A DNA stretch of 5,605 nucleotides, from the NCBI GenBank assembly GCA_021816665.1, contig JAKAXI010000160.1, positions 1 to 5,605 on the forward strand. Direction: 5' to 3'. This document shows positions 4,828 through 5,605 of the stretch, piece by piece; within the stretch, counting starts at the first letter, position 1; each line of letters begins with the position of its first letter. A program made the position numbers and the translations under genes. Under the pieces are notes generated by a model. It was not told where the DNA came from. It did not search any database and worked only from the letters and a program-made list of their open reading frames with translations. This stretch comes from Bacillota bacterium. GTDB lineage: Bacteria > Bacillota > Bacilli > Alicyclobacillales > Alicyclobacillaceae.

Positions 4828-5605
4828 TTAGCTCACCATCCCTGCTGATGTGCCGTGTTGAATGGCGTTAGATAGATCTCTCACTTCGGATTGCATCCAC
4901 GACTGGTAAGTGTCAGAAGGAGGCATCGTCTCGAACACGCCAACTACAGGCACGTGACTCGCATGCGCCTCACTTAACAGTGCATTCGTCGCTGTATTGA
5001 CAGCCTGCAAATTGTAAACGAGCACTTTTACTTTGTGCTGTGTAATCAAATCATCTTCAGTCTGCACATCTTGCGGCGCTGGGTCGATCCCGTTCATCAC
5101 CGCTACTTGGAACGTCCAAGGCGTCTTGATGTCCATCCCCGCTGCCTGCAACAGGTAGTCGGCCACTGGCTCGGTCACGGCGACAGGGGTGTTAGCCTCC
5201 GTTCGTCTGACAGCTGCAATTGCCTGGTCGAGTGACTTGATGGACGCTTCGAACGTCTGTAAGTGCTGTTTGAAATAGGCTGCATGCGCAGGGGCTTCAC
5301 GGGCCAAGTCTTGTTCCACGACCACGGCGATACGAGCCATTGTCGCCGGGTTATACCACAGGTGCGGATTCGGTGTTTTGGGACCGTAGCCAAGCGACTG
5401 CGCCACGTCGATCACCTTGCGCCTCGGATTCGGCGAGGCAGCTTCAAGTTTGTTCATGAACCCGTCGTAGCCAAGGCCGTTCTGTATTACGAGCTGTGCT
5501 CCGCCGATGAGCGCCGCGTCTGCCGTACTTGCCTCATACGTGTGCGGGTCCGTGTTCGGGTTGCTCATCAACGCCTTGACAGAGACGAATTGGCCACCAA
5601 TCTGA
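4828..5605 (-). CDS. Metal ABC transporter substrate-binding protein (ZnuA/MntA type), N-terminus missing
   Basis: Extracytoplasmic metal-binding protein, cluster A-I type, that delivers Zn2+ or Mn2+ to the permease pair. The frame is open to the window edge, so 258 codons are visible. The internal TTG/ATG near 5566-5571 is not the true start because IGGQFVSV ahead of it continues the family sequence. The signal peptide or lipobox and the first strand lie outside. Likely ligands, numbered from the first full codon, are His21 in NTDPHTYE, His81 in NPHLWYNP, Glu145 in TEPVADYL and Glu225 in GVFETMPP. I see no His-rich acidic loop like that of Gram-negative ZnuA. The C-terminal lobe (VLVYNLQ, then ETMPPSDTYQSW) matches a Gram-positive subfamily usually annotated as a zinc or metal binding protein. 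It is the most upstream operon gene visible, ending directly at the ATPase start. Confidence 0.93.
   Translation of the reverse strand, partial: QIGGQFVSVKALMSNPNTDPHTYEASTADAALIGGAQLVIQNGLGYDGFMNKLEAASPNPRRKVIDVAQSLGYGPKTPNPHLWYNPATMARIAVVVEQDLAREAPAHAAYFKQHLQTFEASIKSLDQAIAAVRRTEANTPVAVTEPVADYLLQAAGMDIKTPWTFQVAVMNGIDPAPQDVQTEDDLITQHKVKVLVYNLQAVNTATNALLSEAHASHVPVVGVFETMPPSDTYQSWMQSEVRDLSNAIQHGTSAGMVS

Overview
The window reads as a chromosomal segment of a moderately GC-rich bacterium. Strong Shine-Dalgarno sequences of the AGGAGGTGA type and a four-gene metal-uptake operon with two permeases suggest a Bacillota-like host such as an Alicyclobacillus relative. That assignment is an inference from style and family resemblance, not from a marker gene.

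Layout, left to right. Positions 1-261 are a tandem array of 41-bp repeats, six complete copies plus a partial seventh, open at the left window edge. Each repeat junction carries the 13-bp dyad TGTCAAATTGACA. Positions 262-708 hold no convincing gene but contain two adjacent inverted repeats at 421-505; the second can form a 21-bp stem. Positions 709-840 are a second, unrelated minisatellite, with two perfect 33-bp units preceded by diverged 42- and 24-bp units. It lies inside a doubtful minus-strand reading frame (632-928). A promoter with a perfect TATAAT and a ribosome binding site lead into a plus-strand MATE-family efflux transporter gene (1038-2174). Its product is about 70-80 residues shorter than usual and appears to lack the last two helices of the N-terminal lobe.

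Convergent with it, and filling the rest of the window on the minus strand, is an ABC importer operon of the ZnuABC/MntABCD/TroABCD type. In transcription order it has a substrate-binding protein (4828-5605, N-terminus outside the window), an ATPase (3985-4827), permease 1 (3089-3988) and permease 2 (2256-3092). The genes abut or overlap (TAAATG, then two 4-bp overlaps), so they are probably translated as a coupled unit. The binding protein would capture Zn2+ or Mn2+ outside the membrane, the two paralogous permeases would form the channel, most simply as a heterodimer, and the ATPase would drive import. The operon promoter and any Zur or MntR operator lie beyond the right edge.

The genes are familiar types. 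The less ordinary material is the left 930 bp (two different minisatellites and a strong hairpin, possibly debris of a mobile element) and the shortened MATE protein. I do not see a convincing new multi-gene system.
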